A stretch of DNA of 62,716 nt, from IMG/VR virus record IMGVR_UViG_3300044613_003165, positions 1 through 62,716 of that record; one strand, written 5' to 3'. The translations under genes were made by a program, and so were the position numbers. The DNA comes from a virus. Shown here one piece after another: positions 51,114-59,786 of this stretch. Under the pieces are notes generated by a model. That model worked only from the letters and a program-made list of their open reading frames with translations, was not told the origin of the DNA and did no database searches. The first letter of the stretch is position 1. Each line of letters begins with the position of its first letter.

Positions 51114-51848
51114 ATGGAACAAAGTAAACTAATCACCTTGCCCGCGATTGTAAGCCCTGAGGTAAGCCCTAAGGTAAGCGGCAAATACGGCTTTGTTAAT
51201 ACCGCTGAAGTGGTGGCAAAGCTTGAAACAATGGGCTTTGTAGTGCGCACCGCGACACAACAAGGCAGAGGATCATCGGCGCGGCATGTCGTGAAAATGG
51301 TTGAATCGGGCTCTAGTCCACAATTTGATGGAACTAGACCGGAACTAATCATTATGAATGCCCACAATGGTACGTCTAGTCTTAGATTTTTAATGGGACT
51401 TTATAGAATGGTGTGCTCTAATGGACTTATCGTTTCGGATGGGGTAGATGAAAGGATTGTACTTCGACACTCGCAGGGCTTGCCGCAAAACCTTGAATCG
51501 GTTATTGAATTAGTTAAGAACAAAGCCACTGGGGTTTTTGAACACGTCAAGTCAATGAACGAAGCACAAGTTAACTCGGACGCTTTGGCCGCGTACACTG
51601 GAGCAGTCTTGAGTCAAGTTAAGATCGAACCGAGTGCAACTAATATTCAATTAGCCTTGTCACCGCGACGCACCGAAGATCAAAGCAATGATGCTTGGCA
51701 CGTATTAAACCGAGTGCAAGAAAATCTAATCAAAGGTGGACTTAAGTTTGAGGGTAGGAAGCGAGCCACTAAGGAAGTAAAAGGGATTCTAGGTGACTTT
51801 ATGGTGAATAAGGCTGTATGGGATAATAAGGCTTTGTTAGTTGGCTGA
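51114..51848 (+). CDS. DUF932 family protein
   Basis: 244 aa. The pattern YGFVNTAEVVAKLETMGF, PELIIMNAHNGTSSLRFLMGLYRMVCSNGLIV, then a helical C-terminus with NRVQENLIKGG, matches the DUF932 family of phage and plasmid proteins of unknown biochemical function. Strong AAGGAG site and own promoter, so expressed well. Confidence 0.8.
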   Translation: MEQSKLITLPAIVSPEVSPKVSGKYGFVNTAEVVAKLETMGFVVRTATQQGRGSSARHVVKMVESGSSPQFDGTRPELIIMNAHNGTSSLRFLMGLYRMVCSNGLIVSDGVDERIVLRHSQGLPQNLESVIELVKNKATGVFEHVKSMNEAQVNSDALAAYTGAVLSQVKIEPSATNIQLALSPRRTEDQSNDAWHVLNRVQENLIKGGLKFEGRKRATKEVKGILGDFMVNKAVWDNKALLVG

Positions 51849-51865
51849 ATTATCCTAAAAACAAA

Positions 51866-51881
51866 GCGCCAAGGATGGCGC
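51866..51881. other. GC hairpin after the DUF932 gene
   Basis: GCGCCA-AGGA-TGGCGC, perfect 6-bp stem, 18 nt after the stop and just before the ribosome site of 51894. No T run, so probably an mRNA structure and not a terminator. Confidence 0.5.
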
Positions 51882-51893
51882 AGAAAGGTTTAT

Positions 51894-51998
51894 ATGATAA
51901 GTCTTTTAATTCTAATCGGTTTAGTATATTTTGCTGTAACAATGCCTATTATCGGAGTGCCCTTGTTGATTTTGGCTATACTTTCAGGAAAGGTCTAA
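51894..51998 (+). CDS. 34-aa membrane peptide
   Basis: Nearly all hydrophobic (MISLLILIGLVYFAVTMPII and on). AAAGG site 6 nt upstream. One transmembrane helix. Function unknown. Confidence 0.5.
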   Translation: MISLLILIGLVYFAVTMPIIGVPLLILAILSGKV

Positions 51999-52002
51999 AA
52001 AA

Positions 52003-52188
52003 ATGAACGTAATTAACTTTAAAAATGAATTGACTAAACTAGTCTTTAATAATAAGATCGAAACAAGTCTAAGGATAAAGGCAGGCAATACAGTAAATAA
52101 AATTAATGAGGACGAAACTAAGGAACTAGAAAAGCTTTACTTTGAGCAAGAAGATAAGAAAACAGGGAATTTTAATCCTTTTAGATAA
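52003..52188 (+). CDS. Hypothetical 61-aa protein
   Basis: Charged, helical (ELTKLVFNNKIETSLRIKAG). Starts 4 nt after the membrane peptide stop; AAAGG upstream. No family recognised. Confidence 0.5.
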   Translation: MNVINFKNELTKLVFNNKIETSLRIKAGNTVNKINEDETKELEKLYFEQEDKKTGNFNPFR

Positions 52189-52202
52189 GAAAGGTTTATA
52201 AA

Positions 52203-52748
52203 ATGGAATATAATATTAAAAAAATGTATGCCATTGAGGTAGGGAAGAAAGAAAGCGAAAGGTTTTTTAGGTTAATCGAAAAGAAAGGCTACCATGATCT
52301 AAGTTATAGAATGGTAACAAATGATAGGTTAAACCATAAAGTGGAATTTTTTGAAACTATAGAAAGCGCTAATAATAAAATCAAAGAATTAAAAACCATT
52401 AAAAAAACCTGGCAATTAAGGCCCATTGAGGTAAATTGTTTAGAATTTTATCATTTTGAAGCCGAGGGATTTGCTGATACTTATGGTTGGTATAGGGATT
52501 GTAGTATTAATAAAGTAAAATCAACGGTTTTTAAACGAGAACCTTTTAGCGAAGCCGATATTGAAGACTATTTTAGATCAAGATTTTCTAACCCAAAACA
52601 ATTGGCTTTGAAGTTAAAAAAACAGGAAGTAGAACACAAAAAAAATACTATTAAAAAATTTATTGAAGAAACTAAAAAAATCAAGCAAAGATTTGAATAT
52701 TTGAAAGAATACGACTCGGACAACGAAGTACAAGAATGGTTGAAATAA
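52203..52748 (+). CDS. WLK-tail protein 6
   Basis: 181 aa, the largest member. Beta front part, long charged coiled coil (residues about 140-170) and the tail DNEVQEWLK encoded as GAA TGG TTG AAA. No overlapping gene start, so the tail is kept at protein level. Confidence 0.65.
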   Translation: MEYNIKKMYAIEVGKKESERFFRLIEKKGYHDLSYRMVTNDRLNHKVEFFETIESANNKIKELKTIKKTWQLRPIEVNCLEFYHFEAEGFADTYGWYRDCSINKVKSTVFKREPFSEADIEDYFRSRFSNPKQLALKLKKQEVEHKKNTIKKFIEETKKIKQRFEYLKEYDSDNEVQEWLK

Positions 52749-52752
52749 ACTT

Positions 52753-53088
52753 ATGAAAGTAACAGAAAAAAACGGACTTGTCAAGGGAAATAGTTTTACT
52801 TTTAATAAAATTACACTTGAAGGATTTAGCTATAAATGGTGGCAAGTAAGTTTAAAATTAGACGAAAATACTGTTTTATTTAATAATTACAAATATTCCC
52901 AAACTACTGCTAGGCATCAGCATGAAATTTTACGCCTATTAAAAGAACAACAAGAAAGATTTGGTTTTAGAATTTTTACAGTTTCAATATCCGAAGGTTT
53001 ACAAGATAAAAATGCGGTGGTCAATTTTGTTAAAAACAATTTAAAAACGATTAGCACTGATAATGAAATTAGGGAGTGGCTAAAATAA
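52753..53088 (+). CDS. WLK-tail protein 7
   Basis: 111 aa. Alpha/beta body (WWQVSLKLDENTVLFNNYK), tail DNEIREWLK. Starts 4 nt after the previous stop without an own ribosome site; likely coupled. Confidence 0.65.
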   Translation: MKVTEKNGLVKGNSFTFNKITLEGFSYKWWQVSLKLDENTVLFNNYKYSQTTARHQHEILRLLKEQQERFGFRIFTVSISEGLQDKNAVVNFVKNNLKTISTDNEIREWLK

Positions 53089-53092
53089 TCTT

Positions 53093-53290
53093 ATGAAATT
53101 CAAATCAATTACTAGAGGAAACTATCCTGTAAAAATCTATCGAACTAATTTCACTAAAGAATATCCAATTTTAGGCGCTTATTACATGCTCGGGATTTGG
53201 AAACCCGAAAAGTGGACAAAGGAAGGCTTTTCTTCGTTTAGCGTAAAGGGAACAGTCCCAACTTCCACTGATTTAATTCTTAAAAAATAA
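53093..53290 (+). CDS. Hypothetical 65-aa protein
   Basis: Starts 4 nt after the previous stop, like its neighbour. Short beta protein (YPVKIYRTNFTKEYPILGAY). Ends TDLILKK, without the tail. Confidence 0.5.
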   Translation: MKFKSITRGNYPVKIYRTNFTKEYPILGAYYMLGIWKPEKWTKEGFSSFSVKGTVPTSTDLILKK

Positions 53291-53298
53291 GGAAAACA

Positions 53299-53580
53299 AT
53301 GAAAAAAACAAAATATTTTACCTACTATACCAAGGAAGATTTTTTAACTAGTGTTGATTTGGGATATAAAGCGCGTCTTTCATTATTTTTAGGCGCATCA
53401 ATAGGTGGAATTGACGAAAAAGGGTTTTATTTGTTTGAAGACTCAATTGACCATAAAGTTGATTCTTGTTTTTGTGTGACAAAAGGAAAGGATTTGATTA
53501 TTTTTCCTTTTACAAATAATGAAATTATAAAACAATTCGAGTTAATTAGATCAATTAAAAATAAAATTGACAACAAATAA
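53299..53580 (+). CDS. Hypothetical 93-aa protein
   Basis: AAGGAAAA site before ATG. Alpha/beta product with YKARLSLFLGASIGGIDEKG. The promoter of the MoxR operon overlaps its last codons. No family recognised. Confidence 0.5.
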   Translation: MKKTKYFTYYTKEDFLTSVDLGYKARLSLFLGASIGGIDEKGFYLFEDSIDHKVDSCFCVTKGKDLIIFPFTNNEIIKQFELIRSIKNKIDNK

Positions 53581-53595
53581 AAGTTTTGATATACT
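53567..53595 (+). promoter_or_regulatory. Strong sigma70 promoter for the MoxR/VWA operon
   Basis: TTGACA (53567-53572), 17-nt spacer, TATACT (53590-53595): the closest consensus match in the window. A 20-nt leader with GGAGG precedes ATG 53622. Confidence 0.75.
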
Positions 53596-53621
53596 GTTAA
53601 CACAATGGAGGATAAAGCAAA

Positions 53622-54698
53622 ATGAAGCCAAACGATATTAACAAAATCCTAGACCTTGCCAAAAGTGCTCGAAGCAAAGGATTCACGTTTAACCCGCTTT
53701 TCGTAGGTGACGCGGGCATTGGGAAGTCTAAAATTTGTCAACAATGGGCTGAAAAACAAAAACAATCGGACCCCGATTTTGGGTTTATTGACTTGCGCAT
53801 GGCTTATCTTGAAGCTCAAGACCTTGTAGGAATGCCGCGTAGCGAAGGTGGCCGGACTGTTTATTCTTTGCCTGAATTTTGGCCTACTTCTGGCAGCGGG
53901 CTTTTGTTGCTAGAGGAACCTAATAGAGCGCATCCGCAAACGATGCAAGCTCTAATGCAGTTGACTACTGACCGAAAGGTGCATGATTATAAACTTCCTG
54001 CGGGATGGATTATCGCTGGAGCTATTAACCCTGAAAGTTCTAGTTATTCGGTTGAAACAATGGACGCAGCGCTTAAAAACCGATTCCAATTGTTTGAAAT
54101 TAATTATGACCATTCTAGTTTTGTTGACTTTATGAAAGAAAGAAAATTTAGCGATAATGTTATTTCATTTGTTAATAGCGGAGTTTGGACCTTTAAAAGC
54201 GCATCTGAAAATGTGGAACACTATATTTCACCTAGAACCTGGCACGCAATGAGTGACGCTGAATTGTCGGGACTCACGAGCGAGTTTAAGGAAATGCACC
54301 ACGAAGCCGCTATTGCAATTTTAGGCAAAAGTGTAGGGAAGGAATTCCACGCCTATTGCTTCCTTGAAACTCCTGTATTGCTAAAAGACCTTTTGAACAG
54401 CCCAAAGGAAGCCAAGAAGAAACTTAAGAAGCACGCAAGCGAAGAATCCTATCGTGGGGATTTGCTCAATGTTACAATTAACAGCATCTTGAGCGAATAC
54501 AATGGCGAGCAAGACAAGCTAGAAAAATTTGAAGACCTTGTTTTGATGGTTGCAGATCTTTTGCCCGCCGATCTTTCTTTGAACCTGATTAAAGAATTCA
54601 CTAATAAAGTTCCTGACAAAAACTATAAGATAGCGACTCTACTGGATAAAAACCCTGAAATCAAGAAGTCACTAGAAAAACGCTTTAAGGGGATTTAA
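53622..54698 (+). CDS. MoxR-type AAA+ ATPase
   Basis: 358 aa. Walker A GDAGIGKS (about 29-36), Walker B GLLLLEEPNRA (about 93-100), then GAINPESSSYSVETMDAALKNRF with sensor and arginine finger, as in MoxR/RavA ATPases. These work with VWA partners to insert cofactors or remodel complexes; the next gene is such a partner, 2 nt away. Slightly higher G/C use than neighbours. Confidence 0.85.
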   Translation: MKPNDINKILDLAKSARSKGFTFNPLFVGDAGIGKSKICQQWAEKQKQSDPDFGFIDLRMAYLEAQDLVGMPRSEGGRTVYSLPEFWPTSGSGLLLLEEPNRAHPQTMQALMQLTTDRKVHDYKLPAGWIIAGAINPESSSYSVETMDAALKNRFQLFEINYDHSSFVDFMKERKFSDNVISFVNSGVWTFKSASENVEHYISPRTWHAMSDAELSGLTSEFKEMHHEAAIAILGKSVGKEFHAYCFLETPVLLKDLLNSPKEAKKKLKKHASEESYRGDLLNVTINSILSEYNGEQDKLEKFEDLVLMVADLLPADLSLNLIKEFTNKVPDKNYKIATLLDKNPEIKKSLEKRFKGI

Positions 54699-54700
54699 TT

Positions 54701-55945
54701 ATGTCAAATAAACTAGAACTAGCAAAGCAGCAACTAGAAAAGTGTTCTTATTATCTTAACTATAAAAGCAAGCTTATTTTTGTTAGTTCGGTGGCGCAGT
54801 CAATGCATGTTAACTTTAGCGAAAGTTTGCCTACAGCGGGAGTTATGTTTGATGAAAAGATTAAGCAGTTTAAGCTATTTATTAACCCTGATTTTCTTTT
54901 GAAGCTTAGCATCGCAGAGGGAGCCGCAGTATTAACCCACGAGATTTATCATATTTTCCACAAGCACGTCTATTATAATCACACTCAATATAATAAAATG
55001 ATCCTTAATATCGCAATGGACCTAGTTATTAATCAGTTAATTGAAGATTTACCCAAGGAGGCAATGTTTTTAAAGAATTTTAAACAGAAAGACGGAAGCC
55101 CATTCCCTAAGAATAAACCGACTGAAGTATACTATGATTTGCTAATGAATAGTGACTTTAACCCTAATCCTGACGGCGATCAAAGCAACCCGATGCCTAA
55201 TGAGTGGAAGGACACTAAGGAAGCTTTTACTAAGAAACAACACGCTTTTGATTCGCATGAATGGGGAGAAACACAAGATGAGGCTCAATTAAAAGAAAAA
55301 CTAGAAGCAGTTCAACAATTAGCTAAGCGCGCTAAAGAACAAACAGAGAAGGCACACTCAAAGACCCCTGAATTCGTAGAAGACTTACTAGAACAAATAA
55401 ACAAGGAACTCGCTAAACTTGATTATAAGTCTATTTTGATGCATACACTTAAGCGATCTATGCCCGCCAAAACGCTAATTAAGACACGCAAAAGACCCTC
55501 TAGACGCTTTGGTGAAATAGCACCAGGGAATAAACTAGGTGAAATGCCTAGAGTTTACTTCTTGGCCGACACTTCCGGTTCTATTTCCTACAATGAGTTA
55601 AGCGAGTTTCTTAATGTTACTAATGGATTTATGGTTAATGGTGTTTCTAAGGCTGAAATCGGCTTGTTTCATACTTCCCTTTATCACGAAGAAAGGATTA
55701 AGAAAAATTTTACTATCAACGAGTCTAAACTACAGTCCGGCGGAACCGAGTTAACCGATGCTTTGACCAAGGTTATCAAGAAAAACCCAGATCTTTTGAT
55801 TATTTTAACTGATGGGGAGTTTAGTATGCCTGAAATTGACACAAGAAAGCTTCCTAATACTGTGGTTGTTTTATCAAATACGCATCGCGACGATTGCCCT
55901 TTATCTACCCTTAAAAATGTAAAGACGGTTAAGTATGGATTCTGA
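54701..55945 (+). CDS. VWA-like protein with metallopeptidase-like domain (DUF2201 type)
   Basis: 414 aa. N-terminal domain with LTHEIYHIFHKH (HExxH at about 80-84), a charged middle, and a C-terminal VWA-like fold with the metal-binding DTSGS (about 288-292) and LIILTDGEF. This domain order is known from DUF2201 proteins paired with MoxR ATPases. Probably the ATPase substrate adaptor; peptidase activity is unproven. Confidence 0.8.
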   Translation: MSNKLELAKQQLEKCSYYLNYKSKLIFVSSVAQSMHVNFSESLPTAGVMFDEKIKQFKLFINPDFLLKLSIAEGAAVLTHEIYHIFHKHVYYNHTQYNKMILNIAMDLVINQLIEDLPKEAMFLKNFKQKDGSPFPKNKPTEVYYDLLMNSDFNPNPDGDQSNPMPNEWKDTKEAFTKKQHAFDSHEWGETQDEAQLKEKLEAVQQLAKRAKEQTEKAHSKTPEFVEDLLEQINKELAKLDYKSILMHTLKRSMPAKTLIKTRKRPSRRFGEIAPGNKLGEMPRVYFLADTSGSISYNELSEFLNVTNGFMVNGVSKAEIGLFHTSLYHEERIKKNFTINESKLQSGGTELTDALTKVIKKNPDLLIILTDGEFSMPEIDTRKLPNTVVVLSNTHRDDCPLSTLKNVKTVKYGF

Positions 55946-56123
55946 AATAAAAGCAGGGGATAAGGTTATTGTAAAGCGAGAACCTAATCAAGTTTATACA
56001 GTACAAGCAAGGCACAAAGATTTAATCTTAGTTAAAGAATCAAATAAACTTTTTTTTGTTAAGGAATTAAAGCTGACCAAAATAGAAACCTTAAATAAGG
56101 AAATAGCAGAATGGCTCAAGTAA
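55935..56123 (+). CDS. WLK-tail small protein 8
   Basis: 62 aa. IKAGDKVIVKREPNQVYTV is an SH3-like barrel start; ends NKEIAEWLK. Starts inside the VWA gene's end (11 nt). The tail includes AAGGAA and the start of the next gene. Confidence 0.65.
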   Translation: MDSEIKAGDKVIVKREPNQVYTVQARHKDLILVKESNKLFFVKELKLTKIETLNKEIAEWLK

Positions 56124-56353
56124 AGGCTAAATTTAAAGCTGGCGATGTTATAAAGTTTAAGAACGGTTCCGTATGGTATACGCATATTATAACGGGTTTT
56201 AGCGACAATGGCCTATGCTATTACGCCAAGGGCTCGTTTTCAACCGATAATTATTCTAATGAATATCTTATGGGTATTACCAGGACTGACGGCATGTATA
56301 CTTTATCTAAAAGAACAGAAACCGAAAAGGACATACAACAATGGCTCAAGTAA
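56111..56353 (+). CDS. WLK-tail small protein 9
   Basis: 80 aa. MAQVKAKFKAGDVIKFKNGS, SH3-like; ends EKDIQQWLK. Overlaps neighbours by 13 nt at both ends. Confidence 0.65.
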   Translation: MAQVKAKFKAGDVIKFKNGSVWYTHIITGFSDNGLCYYAKGSFSTDNYSNEYLMGITRTDGMYTLSKRTETEKDIQQWLK

Positions 56354-56514
56354 AAAAACTAAGTAAAAACATGAGTCTTATTTTAGATGATAAGGGTAAC
56401 TTTGACCTTATTTTTAATCAAAAATCTTTTAGCCTTAGTGTAGACGGCAGCAAGGTTTGGGTTAAGATTAGTCCCAAAACAGCCAAGAAACTAGTTAAGG
56501 AATTAAGCAAATGA
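56341..56514 (+). CDS. Hypothetical 57-aa protein started inside a WLK tail
   Basis: Begins MAQVKKLSKNMSLIL in the 13-nt overlap. Short beta body, Lys-rich helical end (TAKKLVKELSK). The stop overlaps the next start (ATGA). Confidence 0.55.
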   Translation: MAQVKKLSKNMSLILDDKGNFDLIFNQKSFSLSVDGSKVWVKISPKTAKKLVKELSK

Positions 56515-56801
56515 AAAGAATAGGGAATAGATATTTTATAGAGTCTAGTCCGCTTAGCGTAGGCACCTTGACAGTTAACTATTCGGATAACTTTATCGTA
56601 AAGGACTTAAGTTTATCCGTAACAGTAAAGGGAATAAGTGTAGAAGTTATAAAGGAAATTGAAGAAGTGTTAAACGATTTTAGAAAGTATAGCGAGCCAA
56701 AAAAAGGCGTAAATGCAATTAAGCTCCGAGAAGAATGGAGCAAAGAGGAAGAAGATCAAAACAATCTAAACTATATTATCAACAAAGCGAGGAAGCAATG
56801 A
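56511..56801 (+). CDS. Hypothetical 96-aa protein
   Basis: Beta N-terminus (YFIESSPLSVGTLTVNYSDN) and charged helical C-terminus. Coupled on both sides by 4-nt overlaps. No family recognised. Confidence 0.5.
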   Translation: MKRIGNRYFIESSPLSVGTLTVNYSDNFIVKDLSLSVTVKGISVEVIKEIEEVLNDFRKYSEPKKGVNAIKLREEWSKEEEDQNNLNYIINKARKQ

Positions 56802-57109
56802 TTAATAAAGAAACCAAAACTAAGTTTACTTTTCGAGTTGTAGAACCCTTTTACGATATGGGCGAAGAAATAAACAAAAGCGAAGTAGTGACGGATAGTC
56901 TTGACAAGGCTAAGGAAATTCTGGTAAATTCTTATGAGGGAGTAGATATTAATAACTTTCAGTTGGTAAAGACTGAAGATATTGAACTCTATGATCCTCA
57001 AAAGAAAACTTCCTTGGAATACATGGAAGACTTTGAAAGCTTTAAGTATTTTGAAATTGGAAACTATTTTGACAAAGACTTCAACAACAAGAAAAGAGTG
57101 GTAAAATGA
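56798..57109 (+). CDS. Hypothetical acidic protein
   Basis: 103 aa from ATG 56798 (GAGGAA site, overlaps upstream stop); a 21-codon longer frame is less likely. Acidic alpha/beta (VVTDSLDKAKEILVNSYEG). No family recognised. Confidence 0.5.
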   Translation: MINKETKTKFTFRVVEPFYDMGEEINKSEVVTDSLDKAKEILVNSYEGVDINNFQLVKTEDIELYDPQKKTSLEYMEDFESFKYFEIGNYFDKDFNNKKRVVK

Positions 57110-57417
57110 GTAAATTAAAATGGTTATTGTTAAGCGTAACACTGGTATTAGGCTTTAGTTTGATTTGGTTGACTTTACCAGGACACAAGGTAGGACAATG
57201 CTTAGAAGATCCTGAAACCGGAAGTGTTTTTAGAATTGAGGACGTAGGCACTAAGTTTGTTATTCTAGGTTTGGTTAGTTCGGATAATTTAGCAGTTATT
57301 TTAGGTATGATTCAACGCGGTGGGTTTATTTTAGCGGATAAGGATAACCCAGACCTCGACGCTATGAAAGTTCCATGTCCTGAAATGCCTGAAACACAAC
57401 AAGAAGGAAGCAAGTAA
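57106..57417 (+). CDS. Membrane-anchored protein
   Basis: 103 aa. N-terminal membrane helix or signal (LLLSVTLVLGFSLIWLTL), then a small soluble domain with two Cys (GQCLED, VPCPEMP). First gene of an envelope-protein run; followed at once by the lipoprotein gene. Confidence 0.55.
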   Translation: MSKLKWLLLSVTLVLGFSLIWLTLPGHKVGQCLEDPETGSVFRIEDVGTKFVILGLVSSDNLAVILGMIQRGGFILADKDNPDLDAMKVPCPEMPETQQEGSK

Positions 57418-58308
57418 ATGAAACTATTATTACTTTTAACCTTAACAGTAGCACTGAGTGCGTGTAGCGGTAGCGATACTGTTATTGTAAACACTCACGG
57501 AGATCGAATTAGCGAACTAGAAAGGCGTGCTGATCTTAATGATAAACTTAACGAAGTTCAGAATATGCGTCTTGATGCCCTAGAAGGACGTATGGGCTCA
57601 GTAGAAGACCGAGCTACAGACCTAGAAGTCCGAGTTGATGAACTAGAAGGCGAAGTTGAAGCTTTGGAACTAGCTGACGCTGATCTACAACAACAAATTG
57701 ACGATTTGACTACTCAAATGCTAGACGGTGACGCTAGTTTGCAGTCACAAATTGATAGTTTAGTTTGGGAACAATCGGTTACACGAGGAAGGCTTAACAG
57801 TCTACAAGCCCAGTTATTTGTACAATCTTTTGTAGTTTCTGTTATGCAAAACCAAATTAGCATTATTAATTCTCGTTTTCCAGTTATTAACTCACGTTTA
57901 AATAGCCTACAAAGTCAAATTAACGACCATAGTTCGCGTTTAGATACGATTGAAAGTGAACTAAATGATGTGGTTAGCGATCTTTCGAGCCTAGATACAC
58001 GAGTTTTGGCGCTTGAGTCTGATTTTCTTGTGTTAGAAGGTCAGGTTTCTGCTTTACAGGCACGATTGGACCGAGAAGGGGTTACGGTGTTCAAGTGTAA
58101 CAGCGCTTCTTCAAAAGAAAAGATCTTTAAAATTAACGGTTTGTTCTATGCTGCAATGAACTATGTTACTAAGTCAGGAAACAATGTAACAAGCGTGCAA
58201 ATTGCCTTAGAGTCCCTTAATTCTAGTACGACTTATGTAACAACGGACGGTGGCCCCGCTTGTACCTTTAAAGGCGACGGAACTAATCTTATCCCTTTTA
58301 ATCTTTGA
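57418..58308 (+). CDS. Coiled-coil lipoprotein
   Basis: 296 aa. Signal peptide with lipobox LSAC (Cys16), so acylated and likely outer-membrane held. Residues about 30-220 are heptad-rich coiled coil (LERRADLNDKLNEVQNMRL, LDTRVLALESDFLVLEGQV). The C-terminus is a small beta domain with two Cys (FKCNSAS, GGPACTFKGDG). Could block or recognise surface receptors, as phage superinfection-exclusion lipoproteins do; inference only. Confidence 0.65.
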   Translation: MKLLLLLTLTVALSACSGSDTVIVNTHGDRISELERRADLNDKLNEVQNMRLDALEGRMGSVEDRATDLEVRVDELEGEVEALELADADLQQQIDDLTTQMLDGDASLQSQIDSLVWEQSVTRGRLNSLQAQLFVQSFVVSVMQNQISIINSRFPVINSRLNSLQSQINDHSSRLDTIESELNDVVSDLSSLDTRVLALESDFLVLEGQVSALQARLDREGVTVFKCNSASSKEKIFKINGLFYAAMNYVTKSGNNVTSVQIALESLNSSTTYVTTDGGPACTFKGDGTNLIPFNL

Positions 58309-58319
58309 AAGGAAATTAT

Positions 58320-58775
58320 ATGAATAAGAAAAGCGTATTAAAGACCTTTTCGATTATGTTAGTAGGCGGCGTTATTGGTTATATTCTGGCACCAAGAGAA
58401 GGTAAAGTAGTAACAGAAGTAGTAGAAAAGACTGTAGAAGTGCCTGTAGAAATTATCAAGGAAGTAATTAAGGAAGTTGTAGTAGAAAAGAAAGTATATG
58501 TTAAGCGGGCTTGTGCTAAAAAGTCTTGGCAAAGGGAAATGATTAGCGCAGAAAGGCGTAAGGATTCTCGTAAGAAAAACCGTTTAAGTGTTGGCTTAGG
58601 TTCGTCCTATGTAGGACTTGATGTTAAAGAAAGTGCCGCTCAAACTGTAGTGAAGGAAAAGCGAGAAGCTGATTACATGATTCAATACCAAAGATCCCTA
58701 ACAGATACGCTTAGTTTAGGTGTAGCAGTAACAGGCAGTGAGTCTATTTTCGGTGTAGTAGGATTAGATTTTTGA
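58320..58775 (+). CDS. Membrane-anchored protein with beta C-terminus
   Basis: 151 aa from ATG 58320 (AAAGGAAA site). N-terminal membrane helix (SIMLVGGVIGYILA), a Val/Glu/Lys repeat zone (EVVEKTVEVPVEIIKEVIKE) and a C-terminal beta region (RLSVGLGSSYVGLDV, LSLGVAVTGSESIFG). Likely spans the periplasm. No family recognised. Confidence 0.55.
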   Translation: MNKKSVLKTFSIMLVGGVIGYILAPREGKVVTEVVEKTVEVPVEIIKEVIKEVVVEKKVYVKRACAKKSWQREMISAERRKDSRKKNRLSVGLGSSYVGLDVKESAAQTVVKEKREADYMIQYQRSLTDTLSLGVAVTGSESIFGVVGLDF

Positions 58776-58776
58776 T

Positions 58777-58944
58777 ATGAAAAGAAAGCGTGCTTGGATC
58801 ATTCAAGGCGTTTGGGGAAGAAAACCTTTAGCCCTTCCCCTTCATTTAGTCAAAAGAAAACCTTTTAAACTAAACGATTGGTTGTTTGTTTCAGTTGTAG
58901 GAATAGCAATAGGTTACTTTTTTAGTGGTTTGTTCTTAAATTAA
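58777..58944 (+). CDS. 55-aa basic membrane protein
   Basis: Basic N-terminal half (MKRKRAWIIQGVWGRK), one C-terminal membrane helix (WLFVSVVGIAIGYFFSGLF). Starts 1 nt after the previous stop. Confidence 0.5.
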   Translation: MKRKRAWIIQGVWGRKPLALPLHLVKRKPFKLNDWLFVSVVGIAIGYFFSGLFLN

Positions 58945-58958
58945 CTAGATGGTGTTTT

Positions 58959-59246
58959 ATGGATATGTGGGATGGCGACGATCCAGGCGATTCTGATTCT
59001 TGGCTAAAGCAATTAAAAAATGAACACAATAATTTTTATAGTAGCTATAACCGTCCCGCTATAGAAGAAATTGAAGCAAATTGTTATATTTGTGGTAAAA
59101 AGAAGATCAAAATAGACTATTATCACGACACTTTAAACGAAGTCCATCACCTAACCTTTAGGTGTTGTCGAACAGAAACCAAGACTTTTAGCAAGAAAGA
59201 CTTAGACAAAATTATCCAAGGTAAAATTTGGCTGGCTTTTATTTAG
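58959..59246 (+). CDS. Small Cys-rich protein
   Basis: 95 aa. Acidic start (MDMWDGDDPGDSDSW) and a Cys set CYICGK ... RCC that could bind zinc. Just before the dCTP deaminase gene. No family recognised. Confidence 0.55.
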   Translation: MDMWDGDDPGDSDSWLKQLKNEHNNFYSSYNRPAIEEIEANCYICGKKKIKIDYYHDTLNEVHHLTFRCCRTETKTFSKKDLDKIIQGKIWLAFI

Positions 59247-59258
59247 AAAGGAAAAGAA

Positions 59259-59786
59259 ATGGGTATTTTAACTTCAAGCGAAATCAGTAAACAAGTTGTG
59301 TTGGGCGGAATTGACATTAAACCCTTTACAAAAGAAAACGTACAGATCAATAGTTACGATGTTACTTTAAACAATACACTTATTACCTATTTAGGTACTG
59401 TTTTAGATATGAAAATGCCTAATCAAACTCAAGAACTAATTATTCCAGAAGAAGGACTTGTTTTAGAACCAGGCAAGCTTTATTTAGGGTCAACAAATGA
59501 AGCTATTGGTAGTTCTTTATATGTGCCTATGCTAGAAGGTCGATCTAGCTTGGGTCGATTAGGTATTAGTATTCACGCTACAGCCGGTGTGGGTGACTTG
59601 GGCTTTAAAAATAGGTGGACACTAGAGATTAGCGTAGTGCAACCTGTTAAAATCTATCCTAATGTTAGGGTTGGTCAGGTAATATTCTTTAAACCAGAAG
59701 GTGATACAAGAAACCAATATACAGGCAAATACGCTAATAGTGTTTCAGTAGAAGCAAGCAGGTCACATGAAGACTTTAATAGTTAA
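59259..59786 (+). CDS. dcd: dCTP deaminase
   Basis: 175 aa. Family motifs: ILTSSEI, NSYDVTL, EGRSSLGRLGI, HATAGVGDLGF and WTLEI with the catalytic Glu. Converts dCTP to dUTP and ammonia; the dUTPase encoded at 44709 then makes dUMP. Closest to the Dcd/dUTPase superfamily; a bifunctional form cannot be ruled out. AAAGGAAAAG site. Confidence 0.85.
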   Translation: MGILTSSEISKQVVLGGIDIKPFTKENVQINSYDVTLNNTLITYLGTVLDMKMPNQTQELIIPEEGLVLEPGKLYLGSTNEAIGSSLYVPMLEGRSSLGRLGISIHATAGVGDLGFKNRWTLEISVVQPVKIYPNVRVGQVIFFKPEGDTRNQYTGKYANSVSVEASRSHEDFNS

